This document shows positions 54,223 to 63,323 of a stretch of 64,000 nt of DNA, piece after piece. Below the pieces are notes generated by a model, which saw only the letters and a list, made by a program, of their open reading frames with translations, was not told where the DNA came from and made no database searches. The DNA comes from Akkermansiaceae bacterium. GTDB lineage: Bacteria; Verrucomicrobiota; Verrucomicrobiia; Verrucomicrobiales; Akkermansiaceae. The stretch covers positions 20,103 to 84,102 of the forward strand of contig CAJJBR010000002.1 in NCBI GenBank assembly GCA_905182475.1. The letters run 5' to 3'. Position 1 is the first letter of the stretch. Each line of letters starts with the position of its first letter. The translations under genes and the position numbers were made by a program.

Positions 54223-55902
54223 ATGCATCCGAATTCTCTCTCGAAATACCGCCCGTTTCCGGCGATTCCCCTGCCCGACCGCACATGGCCGGACAAGGAG
54301 ATCACCCGTGCCCCGATCTGGTGCTCGGTGGATCTACGAGATGGGAACCAGGCATTACCGCAGCCGATGTCGATTGAGGAAAAACTGGAGTTTTTCGACC
54401 TGCTGGTGCGGATCGGCTTCAAGGAAATCGAGATTGGTTTCCCCTCCGCCGCCGATACCGAATTCAATTTTTGCCGACGCCTGATCGAGGAAAACCGCAT
54501 CCCGGAAGATGTAACGATCCAGATCCTCGTGCAGACGCGCGAGCAACTGATCCGCCGTAGCTTCGAGGCCATCGCCGGAGCGAAGCGCGCCATCGTCCAT
54601 ATCTACAACTCCACCTCCCCGCTGCAGCGCCGGGTGACTTTCGGAGATGCCTCACGCGAATCCATCAAGCAGATCGCCATCGATGGTGCGAAGCTGGTTA
54701 AAGAGCTCGTCCCGACCATCCCGCAAACCGAGGTTGTCCTGCAGTATTCGCCGGAGTCCTTTTCGGATACGGAACTCGATTACTCGTTAGAGGTTTGCAA
54801 CGCAGTCATCGACATCTGGCAGCCGACGCCAGAGAAAAAAATGATCATCAACCTGCCGGACACCGTCCAGTGGGCCACGCCTAACGTCCATGCGGACATG
54901 ATCGAATGGATGAGCCGGAACTTGGAGAAACGCGATTCCGTCACGGTTTCCCTGCATACTCATAACGACCGCGGAACCGGGGTCGCAGCGACAGAACTTG
55001 GCCTTATGGCAGGAGCCGACCGTGTGGAAGGCACCCTTTTCGGAAATGGCGAGCGCACGGGGAACCTCGATATCGTCACCGTCGCGCTGAACATGAACAG
55101 CCACGGAATCGAGACCAGTTTGAATTTTTCCGGGCTGACCGATATCCGCCTGAAGTATGAAAAATTCACCCGGCTTGTTGTGCCGGAGCGCCAACCTTAT
55201 GCTGGCGAGCTGGTCTTCACTGCTTTTTCTGGCTCCCACCAAGACGCTATCAAGAAGGGTCTCGACCGCCGGAATAAGGAAACCACACAGAATCCGGAAA
55301 CTCCTTGGGGAGTGCCTTACCTGACTATCGATCCGCAGGATATCGGGCGTTCCTACGAAGCGATCATCCGCATCAATTCACAATCCGGGAAGGGTGGAGT
55401 CGCCTATGTGCTGGATCGCGAGCATGGCTTCGATCTTCCGAAGTCGATGCATCCGATTGTCGGAAAATACATCTACGATCTTGCTGACCAACATGGCCGT
55501 GAGCTGACTGTTGATGAAATCCGCGATGCGTTCTTAGAGTATTTCGTAAACCGCGATACACACCTGAAAGTAGATCGATACGAACTGGTTCACCAACCGG
55601 GTGGTGGAAACGTCCACTGCAAGGCGACCATTTCCGTTGATGGGAAATCCCAGAATATCGAAGGCGACGGCAACGGCCCTATCAACTCCTTCGTCCACGC
55701 ATTGGAAACCGTCGGCATGAAGGATTTTAAAGTGACCGACTACCGCTCCCACGCGGTGCAAGGCGGCTCCGATGCGAGCGCGGCGGCATATGTCCAGCTC
55801 CAGCATGATGACGGACGTCTCTTGTGGGGAACGGGTGTAGATTCCTCCATTGAGATGGCGGGTCTGAAGGCGTTGGTAACTGGTTGGAATTTGCTGAGGT
55901 AG
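54223..55902 (+). CDS. leuA: 2-isopropylmalate synthase
   Basis: The protein has 559 residues, the length of the type 2 LeuA group. It begins MHPNSLSKYRPFPAIPLPDR, and the catalytic opening is WCSVDLRDGNQALPQPM. Metal and substrate motifs are GFKEIEIGFPSAADTEFNFC, SLHTHNDRGTGVAATELGLM and DRVEGTLFGNGERTGNLDIV. The C-terminal LeuA dimer (allosteric) domain ends HALETVGMKDFKVTDYRSHA and GGSDASAAAYVQL. It condenses acetyl-CoA and 2-oxoisovalerate, the first step of leucine synthesis, and is probably inhibited by leucine. No other leu gene is in the window. Confidence 0.95.
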   Translation: MHPNSLSKYRPFPAIPLPDRTWPDKEITRAPIWCSVDLRDGNQALPQPMSIEEKLEFFDLLVRIGFKEIEIGFPSAADTEFNFCRRLIEENRIPEDVTIQILVQTREQLIRRSFEAIAGAKRAIVHIYNSTSPLQRRVTFGDASRESIKQIAIDGAKLVKELVPTIPQTEVVLQYSPESFSDTELDYSLEVCNAVIDIWQPTPEKKMIINLPDTVQWATPNVHADMIEWMSRNLEKRDSVTVSLHTHNDRGTGVAATELGLMAGADRVEGTLFGNGERTGNLDIVTVALNMNSHGIETSLNFSGLTDIRLKYEKFTRLVVPERQPYAGELVFTAFSGSHQDAIKKGLDRRNKETTQNPETPWGVPYLTIDPQDIGRSYEAIIRINSQSGKGGVAYVLDREHGFDLPKSMHPIVGKYIYDLADQHGRELTVDEIRDAFLEYFVNRDTHLKVDRYELVHQPGGGNVHCKATISVDGKSQNIEGDGNGPINSFVHALETVGMKDFKVTDYRSHAVQGGSDASAAAYVQLQHDDGRLLWGTGVDSSIEMAGLKALVTGWNLLR

Positions 55903-55937
55903 ACGAAGGAGACTTCGCTATTGCCCACAGGCATTCC

Positions 55938-56978
55938 ATGTTCCAAACATACAGCGTGTTCGAAACAAAAATCATCGAGGCCACTGACGATGGCATGAAG
56001 GAAGCCCAGAACGAGGCTGTGGCCATGTTGCAGAGCGGCGAGACCGTCGCACTGCCCACGGAAACCGTCTATGGACTGGGGGCGGATGCTTTCAATCCGG
56101 AGGCCGTGGCGAAAATTTTCGCGGCGAAGGAGAGGCCTGACTTTGATCCTTTGATCGTCCACATCGCTTCTTACAAGGATCTCAAAGAGGTCGCCGATGT
56201 CCCGCCTGAGATCGAAGACGCGGTGAAGAAACTCGCCAACGAATTCTGGCCGGGACCGCTGACAATCCTTTTGCCAAAAACCGCTAAGGTTCCAAGCATC
56301 GTAACGAGCGGGCTGCCTACCGTAGGTGTGCGCGTGAGTGGACATCCGATTTTCCGGGGGATCAATCAAGCTCTCGGAAGGCCGATTGCCGCGCCAAGTG
56401 CTAACCGTTTCGGACGAATTTCCCCCACCTCCGCATCTGCCGTGATGAAGGAACTCGGCGGGCGGATCCCGCTGATCGTGGATGCCGGTGCCTGCTGCGA
56501 AGGGGTTGAAAGCACGATCATCAGCATCGCGCCGCGCGAGGGAAAAAAGCCGTTCTTTTACCTCCACCGCGCCGGCCCAATCACCAAGGAGCAGCTCCAA
56601 GTATTTGGAAAGGTGGAAAAAGTGAAGCCGGGTGACAAGCTGCAGGCACCGGGTCAGCTCGAGAGCCACTACGCCCCGCTGACCCCTTTCCGTTTGATCT
56701 CGAAGCCGGAGGATTTCACGCCGGAACCCGGAAAAACCTACGGACTTCTCAGCTACAAAGGCGAAGAGGGCGGGGAATTTGTCCGCATGCACGAGTGGGA
56801 CAGCGTTGTCGCACTCAGCCCCGGAAGCGGGAAACTCGCCGAGGCCGCGATACGTCTTTTCTACGCAATGCGTGAAATGGACGAGATGGGTCTCGATGAA
56901 ATCATCGCCGAGCCCGTCAGCGAAACAGGACTCGGAGTCGCGATCATGGATAGACTCCGGCGCGCCTCCGCAAGCTAG
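55938..56978 (+). CDS. Threonylcarbamoyl-AMP synthase (Sua5-type)
   Basis: The protein has 346 residues from the ATG at 55938, although an in-frame start exists at 55884. The YrdC domain is clear: VALPTETVYGLGADAFNPEA, VAKIFAAKERPDFDPLIVHI, EFWPGPLTILLP, VGVRVSGHP and RPIAAPSANRFGRISPTSA. The linker APGQLESHYAPLTPF leads to a C-terminal Sua5 domain. It makes the threonylcarbamoyl-AMP used for t6A37 in ANN-decoding tRNAs. It is downstream of leuA by 35 bp and convergent with opcA at 1 bp distance. Confidence 0.93.
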   Translation: MFQTYSVFETKIIEATDDGMKEAQNEAVAMLQSGETVALPTETVYGLGADAFNPEAVAKIFAAKERPDFDPLIVHIASYKDLKEVADVPPEIEDAVKKLANEFWPGPLTILLPKTAKVPSIVTSGLPTVGVRVSGHPIFRGINQALGRPIAAPSANRFGRISPTSASAVMKELGGRIPLIVDAGACCEGVESTIISIAPREGKKPFFYLHRAGPITKEQLQVFGKVEKVKPGDKLQAPGQLESHYAPLTPFRLISKPEDFTPEPGKTYGLLSYKGEEGGEFVRMHEWDSVVALSPGSGKLAEAAIRLFYAMREMDEMGLDEIIAEPVSETGLGVAIMDRLRRASAS

Positions 56979-56979
56979 C

Positions 56980-58017
56980 TCAGAGCAGCTCCAGGAATAC
57001 CGGAAGGATCTTCAGGAACAGGGAGTTCTTACCACCTCGTGAGAGCTGCTGGGCGACAAGATCTGCAGGATCTTCCGGATCCGCAGGAGAAAGCGAACTG
57101 ACGTGATAAGCGCCGGACTCAATCTCCCGAAGCAAGTGGGTGGAACCTTTTTCGCGGCTCACACGGACGATTGTTTCGGCGCAGGAAAGCTCGACTAGTC
57201 CGATCGGCGCTGAGCCTTCATCTGATTCGACCACTGCGTTGATGCTGACGCCTTCCTTGGTAGTGAAAGTGGATTTCCCAGAAATTTTCCATCCTGCCTG
57301 AACTGCGAGCCATGCTAGGATCTGAAGAGCCGTGTTCCGGTCTTCAGGGCTGTGCTTGATACGGACTGTATCAATTTTCCCAAGCATGGTCTGGGCAACG
57401 GAATCATCGAAAAGCCCTGCAATTCCTACCCGGTATTGCCAGCAGCGTGTCCACGCAAGATCTTGTACTACGAGTGCAGTATTTCCTTCTACCGCTTCAT
57501 TGATACGGGCGATGCTCCCCACTACGTCCTCCCATTTGGAACTATCCACAATGAGCCTATTCATCACACTCGCGAGCCGCTCGGTGAAGACATCGGAAAG
57601 CTCTCCCTGCCACCAGAAGACGAGCGGGAGATCGGAGTTCAGGTGGGCGAAAACGGTATTGCGAAAACGGCCTGTGACGCGCCCAGTGAGACAGAAAGAA
57701 ATTTGTTCACAGCACACGGACTTCTGGCCGTGGGAGAGGTGGCAATGGGCTGTGATCCACGCACGGAGGCTTGGATCGCCCTCGCGCTCGATCTCCACAA
57801 GGATAGCCCGGCAGGCGTTTTCGCGGGTAAGATTGTTGATGATGCGGGAATTTTCCAGCAAGCCCCCGGGTCGTTCGGCATAGACGACTAGGTTCATCAG
57901 GGAGGCGTTCGTCTGGGCATCGTCCTGGTCCCAAAGGGCGCGTAGCTCCCCGTCGATTTGTGACACGGGAACTTCTTTGCCCAACTCGGGGCAGGTTTCT
58001 GGTAGGGTGGCTGTCAT
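56980..58017 (-). CDS. opcA: Glucose-6-phosphate dehydrogenase assembly protein OpcA
   Basis: The protein has 345 residues from the ATG at 58017. OpcA landmarks are TNASLMNLVVYAERPGGLLE, AWITAHCHLSHGQKSVCCEQ, the central NSDLPLVFWWQGELSDVFTE and LIVDSSKWEDV. OpcA allosterically supports G6PDH, first studied in cyanobacteria. It normally follows zwf directly; here a toxin-antitoxin pair lies between the two, all on the same strand. The opcA start is 2 bp past the toxin stop codon, so opcA is probably translated from the same message. Confidence 0.92.
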   Translation of the reverse strand: MTATLPETCPELGKEVPVSQIDGELRALWDQDDAQTNASLMNLVVYAERPGGLLENSRIINNLTRENACRAILVEIEREGDPSLRAWITAHCHLSHGQKSVCCEQISFCLTGRVTGRFRNTVFAHLNSDLPLVFWWQGELSDVFTERLASVMNRLIVDSSKWEDVVGSIARINEAVEGNTALVVQDLAWTRCWQYRVGIAGLFDDSVAQTMLGKIDTVRIKHSPEDRNTALQILAWLAVQAGWKISGKSTFTTKEGVSINAVVESDEGSAPIGLVELSCAETIVRVSREKGSTHLLREIESGAYHVSSLSPADPEDPADLVAQQLSRGGKNSLFLKILPVFLELL

Positions 58018-58019
58018 TT

Positions 58020-58280
58020 CTAGCGGTAAATATTTTTGGGATGGCCGATTCTGATTACATAAATCATGAGAACTTTCTTTTTGATCTCGTAGATCACGCG
58101 GTAGTCGCCAATCCGGATCCGGTAATCCGCATCCGAACCCTTCATCTTCCGGCATCCCGGAGGTTTGGGCGTTGCGGAGAGCTTCCTGATGGCCTTGACG
58201 ATACGAAGCGAGGTCTTCAGATCCGTTTTATCGAGGAAACGATCAGCTTCAGGCGAAAACTCAATGTTGTAAGATTCCAT
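58020..58280 (-). CDS. RelE/ParE-family toxin
   Basis: The protein has 86 residues with the short RelE fold: YNIEFSPEADRFLDKTDLKT, RIVKAIRKLSATPKPPGCRK, then MKGSDADYRIRIGDYRVIYE and IKKKVLMIYVIRIGHPKNIY. The YRIRIGDYRVIYEI pattern with basic residues is the RelE-type mRNA-interferase core. Its start overlaps the antitoxin gene by 20 bp. The intact reading frame suggests an active toxin under control of the upstream antitoxin. Confidence 0.9.
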   Translation of the reverse strand: MESYNIEFSPEADRFLDKTDLKTSLRIVKAIRKLSATPKPPGCRKMKGSDADYRIRIGDYRVIYEIKKKVLMIYVIRIGHPKNIYR

Positions 58281-58461
58281 CAGTCTTTTCCCGTTCTTTG
58301 AGCTTTTTCATCACCTCATCAAGCGGTATTCCTTTTTTGCCCCGCATCCGGGCAATGGCTGCGGAATCTTCAAGATCCTCCATCAGCTCCGCGTATTCCT
58401 CGATAGGAACGACAGCTGCGACCTTTTTTCCTTTCTCGTCGGTGATAAACTGCGTGCTCAT
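58261..58461 (-). CDS. Antitoxin of the RelE-type pair (Phd/YefM-like)
   Basis: The protein has 66 residues. The beginning MSTQFITDEKGKKVAAVVPI, then EEYAELMEDLED, is typical of Phd/YefM- or RelB-like antitoxins with a beta-strand then helix. The C-terminal part is strongly charged (MRGKKGIPLDEVMKKLKERE) and would wrap the toxin. It starts 37 bp downstream of the zwf stop codon, on the same strand. Its stop overlaps the toxin start by 20 bp. Confidence 0.85.
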   Translation of the reverse strand: MSTQFITDEKGKKVAAVVPIEEYAELMEDLEDSAAIARMRGKKGIPLDEVMKKLKEREKTDGILQH

Positions 58462-58498
58462 AAATCTAAGATAGCTGTTTCAGGTCGCTCCCGCAAGC

Positions 58499-60031
58499 TC
58501 ACAGCCTCCGCCAAGCGTTTCCGTCTTTCTTGATCATTTCATCGGCTTGCTTCGGCCCCCATGAGCCTGCAACGAACTCGGCCATCGGCGGCGGGTTGTC
58601 GGACTCGTGCCAAGCTCGCTCGATGTGGTCGATGAAACGCCAGGCCTCTTCCACCTCGTCGCGGCGGGCGAAGAGGGTGGCATCGCCAGCAATGGCATCG
58701 AGAATGAGTCGCTCATAGGCCTCCGGGCTGCCTTTCCCGAAACTAGTGGCGTAGTGGAAATCCATTTTCACCGGTTCAAGGCGAAGCGAAGTGCCGGGGA
58801 TTTTCGAGACCATGCGGAGGGAAATTCCTTCGTCCGGCTGGATGCGAATCACGAGGACATTGCCGCCTGGTACACCGCCGGGTAGGGCGCTGAAGAGGAC
58901 GGATGGCGCGTCTTTGAAATGGACGGAAATCTCGGTGGACTTCTTCGGTAGGCGCTTGCCCATGCGGATGTAGAACGGAACCCCGCTCCAGCGCCAAGTA
59001 TCAATGAGAAGGCGGACGGATACGTAGGATTCCGTCTTGGATTCAGGGGAAACACGGTCTTCCTCGCGGTAGCCTGGAACTGGGTTGCCATCGACGTGGC
59101 CTGCCGTGTATTGGGCGCGGACGACGTTTTCAGCGACCTTTTCCGGAGTGTCCCACTGACGAAGCGAACGGATCACTTTTACTTTCTCATCGCGGACTCC
59201 ATCTGCGGAAAGGTCGGTTGGTGGCTCCATGGCAACGAGGCTGAGAAGCTGGAGAAGGTGGTTTTGAACCATGTCGCGGAGTGCGCCGGCCTTCTCGTAG
59301 TATCCTCCGCGACCACCTTCCATTCCGAGGTTTTCCGCACAGGTGATCTGGACGTGGCTGATGTAGCGGTTGTTCCAGAGTGGCTCGAAAATCGCATTCG
59401 CAAAGCGCAGAACCATGAGGTTCTGAGCCGTTTCTTTTCCGAGATAGTGGTCGATCCGGTAGGTGTCCCGCTCCTCGAAGGTTTCGTTGACGACCTGGTT
59501 GAGGTGTTGCGCAGTTTTGAGATCTGTTCCGAAAGGTTTCTCAACGATCACCCGTGCCCAGCAACCTTCTTTCGATTCATTCAGTCCGGCCTTTTTAAGG
59601 TGAAGGAGGATATCATCGAAAAACTCGGGCGCAGAAGCGATATAGAACAGGCGGTTGCCCTTGCCGCCGCGTCCGGCATCAATCTCGTCCAGGCGTTTCG
59701 CGAGGGAAGTGTATCCGTCATCATCAGTAAACTCGGACTGATGGTAGGAGACGCTCTCAATAAATTGCCCCCAGACCTCCTCGTCGTGGCCGGAACGTGA
59801 AACTTTTTTGTTCAGCTCCTCGAGCCCACTGCGGAATTCCTGGTCGGACTTATCACGCCGGGCAAAGCCGATGATCTGCACCCCGGTCGGCAGCTCGCCA
59901 TCGACGGCCAGATTGTAGAGCGCGGGGATGAGCTTGCGATGGGTAAGGTCACCGGTGGCGCCGAAAATAACCACCGAGCAAGGCTCTGGACGGTTGCGGG
60001 AAACGAGATCTTCGCGGAAAGGATTGGACAT
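58499..60031 (-). CDS. zwf: Glucose-6-phosphate 1-dehydrogenase
   Basis: The protein has 510 residues from the ATG at 60031 (MSNPFREDLVSRNRPEPCSV). The NADP site is VVIFGATGDLTHRKLIPALY, and the G6P-binding signature is TYRIDHYLGKETAQNLMVLR. Other family segments are RVIVEKPFGTDLKTAQHLN and PFYIRMGKRLPKKSTEISVH. It opens the oxidative pentose-phosphate path and supplies NADPH. opcA, its activator, lies about 480 bp past its stop, with a toxin-antitoxin pair in between. Confidence 0.96.
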   Translation of the reverse strand: MSNPFREDLVSRNRPEPCSVVIFGATGDLTHRKLIPALYNLAVDGELPTGVQIIGFARRDKSDQEFRSGLEELNKKVSRSGHDEEVWGQFIESVSYHQSEFTDDDGYTSLAKRLDEIDAGRGGKGNRLFYIASAPEFFDDILLHLKKAGLNESKEGCWARVIVEKPFGTDLKTAQHLNQVVNETFEERDTYRIDHYLGKETAQNLMVLRFANAIFEPLWNNRYISHVQITCAENLGMEGGRGGYYEKAGALRDMVQNHLLQLLSLVAMEPPTDLSADGVRDEKVKVIRSLRQWDTPEKVAENVVRAQYTAGHVDGNPVPGYREEDRVSPESKTESYVSVRLLIDTWRWSGVPFYIRMGKRLPKKSTEISVHFKDAPSVLFSALPGGVPGGNVLVIRIQPDEGISLRMVSKIPGTSLRLEPVKMDFHYATSFGKGSPEAYERLILDAIAGDATLFARRDEVEEAWRFIDHIERAWHESDNPPPMAEFVAGSWGPKQADEMIKKDGNAWRRL

Positions 60032-60189
60032 GGAACTGACGGGATTCTGCCCCACCCGTCAAGCACAGGGGAAGCCAAATCCGGTCGCCTTTCAGAAATG
60101 CGGCTCATACCGAAAGTCCGGGTTTTCCAATAAGAGGATTTTCGCGAGAACTTATTCTACCAAGGCCGCGGGAAGATACGCGAGCAGCC

Positions 60190-60369
60190 CATACGACGAC
60201 ACCCTTGCATGGGTTCTCCATGCTCTTACTCGGCTACCTCGGCATCCACCACTTCTTCCTCGGAAAAATCCCCACCGGTATCATCTGGTTCCTCCTAGGC
60301 CTCGGCTAGCTGGATGATTTCATCACGCTCAATGAACAGGTGGATGAGAGGAACTGGGGGCTGAGATAA
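60190..60369 (+). pseudogene. Remnant of a TM2-domain membrane protein
   Basis: The frame reads HTTTPLHGFSMLLLGYLGIH, then HFFLGKIPTGIIWFLLGLG, then TAG at 60307-60309, then LDDFITLNEQVDERNWGLR and TAA at 60367. The first part is the TM2 signature (LGxxGxHxFYLGKxxxGIxxLL), and the last part resembles the Asp-rich end that follows the second helix (IGWLxDLxxL). The join is shortened at the stop, so a few codons seem deleted. The rest of the region 60056-60621 shows no other gene. Confidence 0.6.
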
Positions 60370-60621
60370 GGCGTCTGCAGCATTCTTCAAAAATCCTTCC
60401 CAGTGAGCATAAAGAAGCGGAACTCCAGCTCGAATAACAGTGCCCTAGCGGGGCGAAGTTATTGAACGAACAGCACCCTTCAAATCAGCGATCTCTTTGA
60501 GTCGCCAAGAAAAGTCTCCCCCAAGGATGGAAACCTGTCACTAGGAGTCGCCTTGAAAACGAAAGCAGGTGGACGGATCCATCCGGACAAACAACCGGAG
60601 AATCCATTCACACTGCTACCG

Positions 60622-61689
60622 CTATTTCTTCTTTTTGGCCTCTTTCGCCGCTGCCATCCCGACTTTGACCTTTTCTTCGACCTCGTCATACAAAGCCTGA
60701 TCAGCGCGAAGAGCATCCTTGGCTGCATCGCGACCTTGGGCGAGCTGTGCCCCATCGTAGGAGAACCAAGAGCCGCGTTTCTGGACGATCTCCAGTTCCA
60801 GCGCAAGATCGAGAAGCGAGCCCGTCGAAGAGATCCCCTCGTCATACATGATGTCGAACTCCGCTTCCGTAAACGGAGGCGCTACCTTGTTTTTTACGAT
60901 CTTGATCCTCGTGCGGCTACCAATGACCGTGCCATCACTTGATTTGATCTGGCCAATGCGTCGGATATCAACACGGACTGATGAGAAGAACTTCAAGGCA
61001 CGGCCACCGGGGGTCGTTTCCGGGCTGCCGAACATTACGCCGATTTTTTCACGAATCTGGTTGGTGAAGATACAGACGGTTTTCGCTTTGGAGATAAATG
61101 AGGTGAGTTTTCTCATCGCTGCACTCATCAGGCGCGCTTGGGCACCAACGGTGGAGTCGCCAATCTCGCCATCGAGCTCCTGCTTGGTCACAAGAGCGGC
61201 AACAGAATCGAGAACCACCACGTCGATCGCGTTCGAGCGGACAAGGGCTTCACAAATCTGGAGAGCCTCTTCCCCGGAGGATGGTTGGGAGATGAGAAGG
61301 TCGTCGAGGTTCACGCCGAGCTTGCGGGCGTATTGTGGGTCAAGGGCGTGCTCGACATCAATGAAGGCTGCAAGTCCGCCGCGCTTCTGTGCTTGGGCGA
61401 TGGCGGTGAGAGTCAGGGTCGTCTTACCGGAGGATTCCGGGCCGTAAACCTCAACGATCCGTCCACGCGGGAAGCCGCCGACACCGAGGGCACGGTCAAT
61501 CAGAAGGTTACCAGTTGGGATGACATCGACATCGACGCAATTCTCGTCGCCCATGCGCATAATCGCCGATTCGCCGAATTCCTTATGGATTTGGGAAATT
61601 GCGAGATCGAGGTTTCTCTTGCGTGCCTCCAGAGCCTTTTCTTGTGCTTTGTCGGTCGCTGGTGTGTCTGAACTTGTTTTCGTAGCCAT
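60622..61689 (-). CDS. recA: Recombinase RecA
   Basis: The protein has 355 residues. The P-loop is [16 protein letters not shown]. Other RecA marks are [75 protein letters not shown] (L2 loop) and [17 protein letters not shown]. The lysine-rich end KEAKKKK is typical. It drives strand exchange and the SOS response. No LexA-like operator that I can recognise with confidence lies upstream at 61690-61880. Confidence 0.98.
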   Translation of the reverse strand: MATKTSSDTPATDKAQEKALEARKRNLDLAISQIHKEFGESAIMRMGDENCVDVDVIPTGNLLIDRALGVGGFPRGRIVEVYGPESSGKTTLTLTAIAQAQKRGGLAAFIDVEHALDPQYARKLGVNLDDLLISQPSSGEEALQICEALVRSNAIDVVVLDSVAALVTKQELDGEIGDSTVGAQARLMSAAMRKLTSFISKAKTVCIFTNQIREKIGVMFGSPETTPGGRALKFFSSVRVDIRRIGQIKSSDGTVIGSRTRIKIVKNKVAPPFTEAEFDIMYDEGISSTGSLLDLALELEIVQKRGSWFSYDGAQLAQGRDAAKDALRADQALYDEVEEKVKVGMAAAKEAKKKK

Positions 61690-61883
61690 GGATGGACGAT
61701 GTTCAACGACTACTGTTCAGGCAAGTAAAAAAGCTGTTCACCGGAACAAAAAAAAGAGTTTCACAAAATAGGAGGTGCCTGCTAGCTCAGATCAAGTGAA
61801 TACGGGAATTCACGTGCCGCAACTCTTCCCACGATAAAAAATCACCACTAAAGAAATCCTGAAGTTTACTCCAATTCGCTTAT

Positions 61884-62497
61884 CTACAATACTTTCCAAA
61901 CCATCGTCTCACCCTCAGAATCGGTCTCACGTAGCATTGTTTCAGCGGAGATCCGTCTGCTCCGGGACATTGCATCGATTCCAGCCTTGGGGAAGGGATC
62001 CGCCGCTCTCCGCCGCTCTTCGCCGTCTTCCCATTTCCAAACCGAGGGTTCGGGCTTTTCCATACGCTCCGGCATTCCTTCAACGCTCAACACCTCGTAA
62101 TCCGATACTGGCTCCGGTATTCCCTTTAGCTCGACTTCAGCGAACAAGCGTGTCTTGGCAATGTCTTGAACCTGCAGGTTGCTGCGCTTGGTGAGCAGGA
62201 TGAGCCCCCCTGGCGTGATTGATTCCACCCTCGCAGCCAGATTGACCCCTTTCCGATAACATCGCGGAGAGGTATTCGTTGAGAACCTCGGCGACCTCAC
62301 TGGGTTCCGTTTCCTCCGACCATGCGGTGAAGCCCCGGAAGCCCGAGAAGAAAATCGTCAACTCGCCTCGCTGTGGCTGCCCGTGCGGCACCTCGTTTGA
62401 TAGCAGTGCCGAACTCAATGCGCTTGGAACCTAGTGTTCTGAAGGAGATAGTGAATATCCCGACCACGGAGCCCGGATCATTTACGTTTTCGATCAA
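61884..62497 (-). pseudogene. Decayed class III nucleotide cyclase
   Basis: Two cyclase blocks survive in different frames. The N-terminal block (frame ending near 62270) reads GELTIFFSGFRGFTAWSEET, then EPSEVAEVLNEYLSAM. The C-terminal block reads GVNLAARVESITPGGLILLT, then KTRLFAEVELKGIPEPVSDY. The stretch of about 90 residues normally between them, which holds the second metal Asp and the substrate loops, is missing, and the frame shifts at the join. The first metal site reads FSGFRGF in place of F-x-D-I-x-G-F. Upstream codons to 62497 look like linker from the same lost gene. Confidence 0.7.
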
Positions 62498-62647
62498 TCC
62501 AAATATCCATTTGGGACGGGCAGTCCCATCGATCGTCCACGTCTAAGAACGTAAGTCGAAGTACATTCTCGAGATCTCACCTGTGATGCTAGGGGTGAGG
62601 CCGAAAGAATAACGGCTACAAAGCCGTCTCGACCAATGAAGCTCAGA

Positions 62648-62689
62648 GTAAAAAGCGAAGGCGCGAATCCGTTTCCAGATTCGCGCCTT
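62648..62689 (-). terminator. Rho-independent terminator for the peroxiredoxin gene
   Basis: On the minus strand a perfect 12-bp stem, AAGGCGCGAATC with GATTCGCGCCTT (62689 to 62658), encloses an 8-base loop and is followed by CGCTTTTTAC. It lies about 140 bp downstream of the peroxiredoxin stop codon and in the right direction. Confidence 0.65.
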
Positions 62690-62831
62690 ACAGTTACCTG
62701 CGCCGTCTCAGAGCAACTGAACTTTCCCCCCGGAAGATTCAATCACTCCTGTTCTTGCGGAGAACTACACAAAAAAGCTTTTTTAGCCTAGCTTGTAAAT
62801 AATAAACCCAAATTTATTTCAAAGAAAGATT

Positions 62832-63323
62832 TTAGATGCCTCCGAGAACTTTCTTAAGTGCCTCAAAATCAGGGAGATCCTTCGGATGATCTTGCACATC
62901 AGCAAACTGGACGGTTCCGCTTTTATCGATAACGAAGGCCGAGCGTTTTGGAACTCCACCCATGATCAGGTTCGCTTCCGGCAGGAATTGGTCGTAGGCA
63001 ATGCCGTATGCCTTCGCAGCCTCGTGCTCGTAATCACTGAGAAGCGGGACGGTGATCCCTTCCTTCGTCGCCCAGGCTTCCTGTGCGAACGGATTGTCAC
63101 CGGAGATGGCGTAAACCTTGGCATCAAGCGACTCATAGGTGCTGATCCCGGAGGAGACGTCGCAAAGCTCCGTGGTGCAAACGCCGGTGAAGGCCATCGG
63201 CACGAAAAGAAGGACGATGTTTGATTTGCCGATCTCATCGCTGAGTTTCACGACCTGTGGGCCGTCGGCGGTTTTGGTTACTAGAGTGAAATCCGGTGCT
63301 TTATCTCCTACTTTGATGGACAT
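62832..63323 (-). CDS. Peroxiredoxin
   Basis: The protein has 163 residues. The thioredoxin-fold start IKVGDKAPDFTLVTKTADGP leads to the peroxidatic box FVPMAFTGVCTTELCDVSSG, in which the first Cys is the peroxidatic one and the second might serve as resolving Cys. YAISGDNPFAQEAWATKEGI and KRSAFVIDKSGTVQFADVQD follow. The layout is close to AhpE/Prx-type 1-Cys-like enzymes. It reduces hydroperoxides in the cytoplasm. It is monocistronic as far as seen, with a strong terminator downstream. Confidence 0.92.
   Translation of the reverse strand: MSIKVGDKAPDFTLVTKTADGPQVVKLSDEIGKSNIVLLFVPMAFTGVCTTELCDVSSGISTYESLDAKVYAISGDNPFAQEAWATKEGITVPLLSDYEHEAAKAYGIAYDQFLPEANLIMGGVPKRSAFVIDKSGTVQFADVQDHPKDLPDFEALKKVLGGI

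Noticed and set aside
62760..62790. AAAAAAGCTTTTTT palindrome as a terminator of peroxiredoxin
   Set aside because: The stem is only A-T around one GC pair; the 12-bp hairpin further downstream is a much better candidate.
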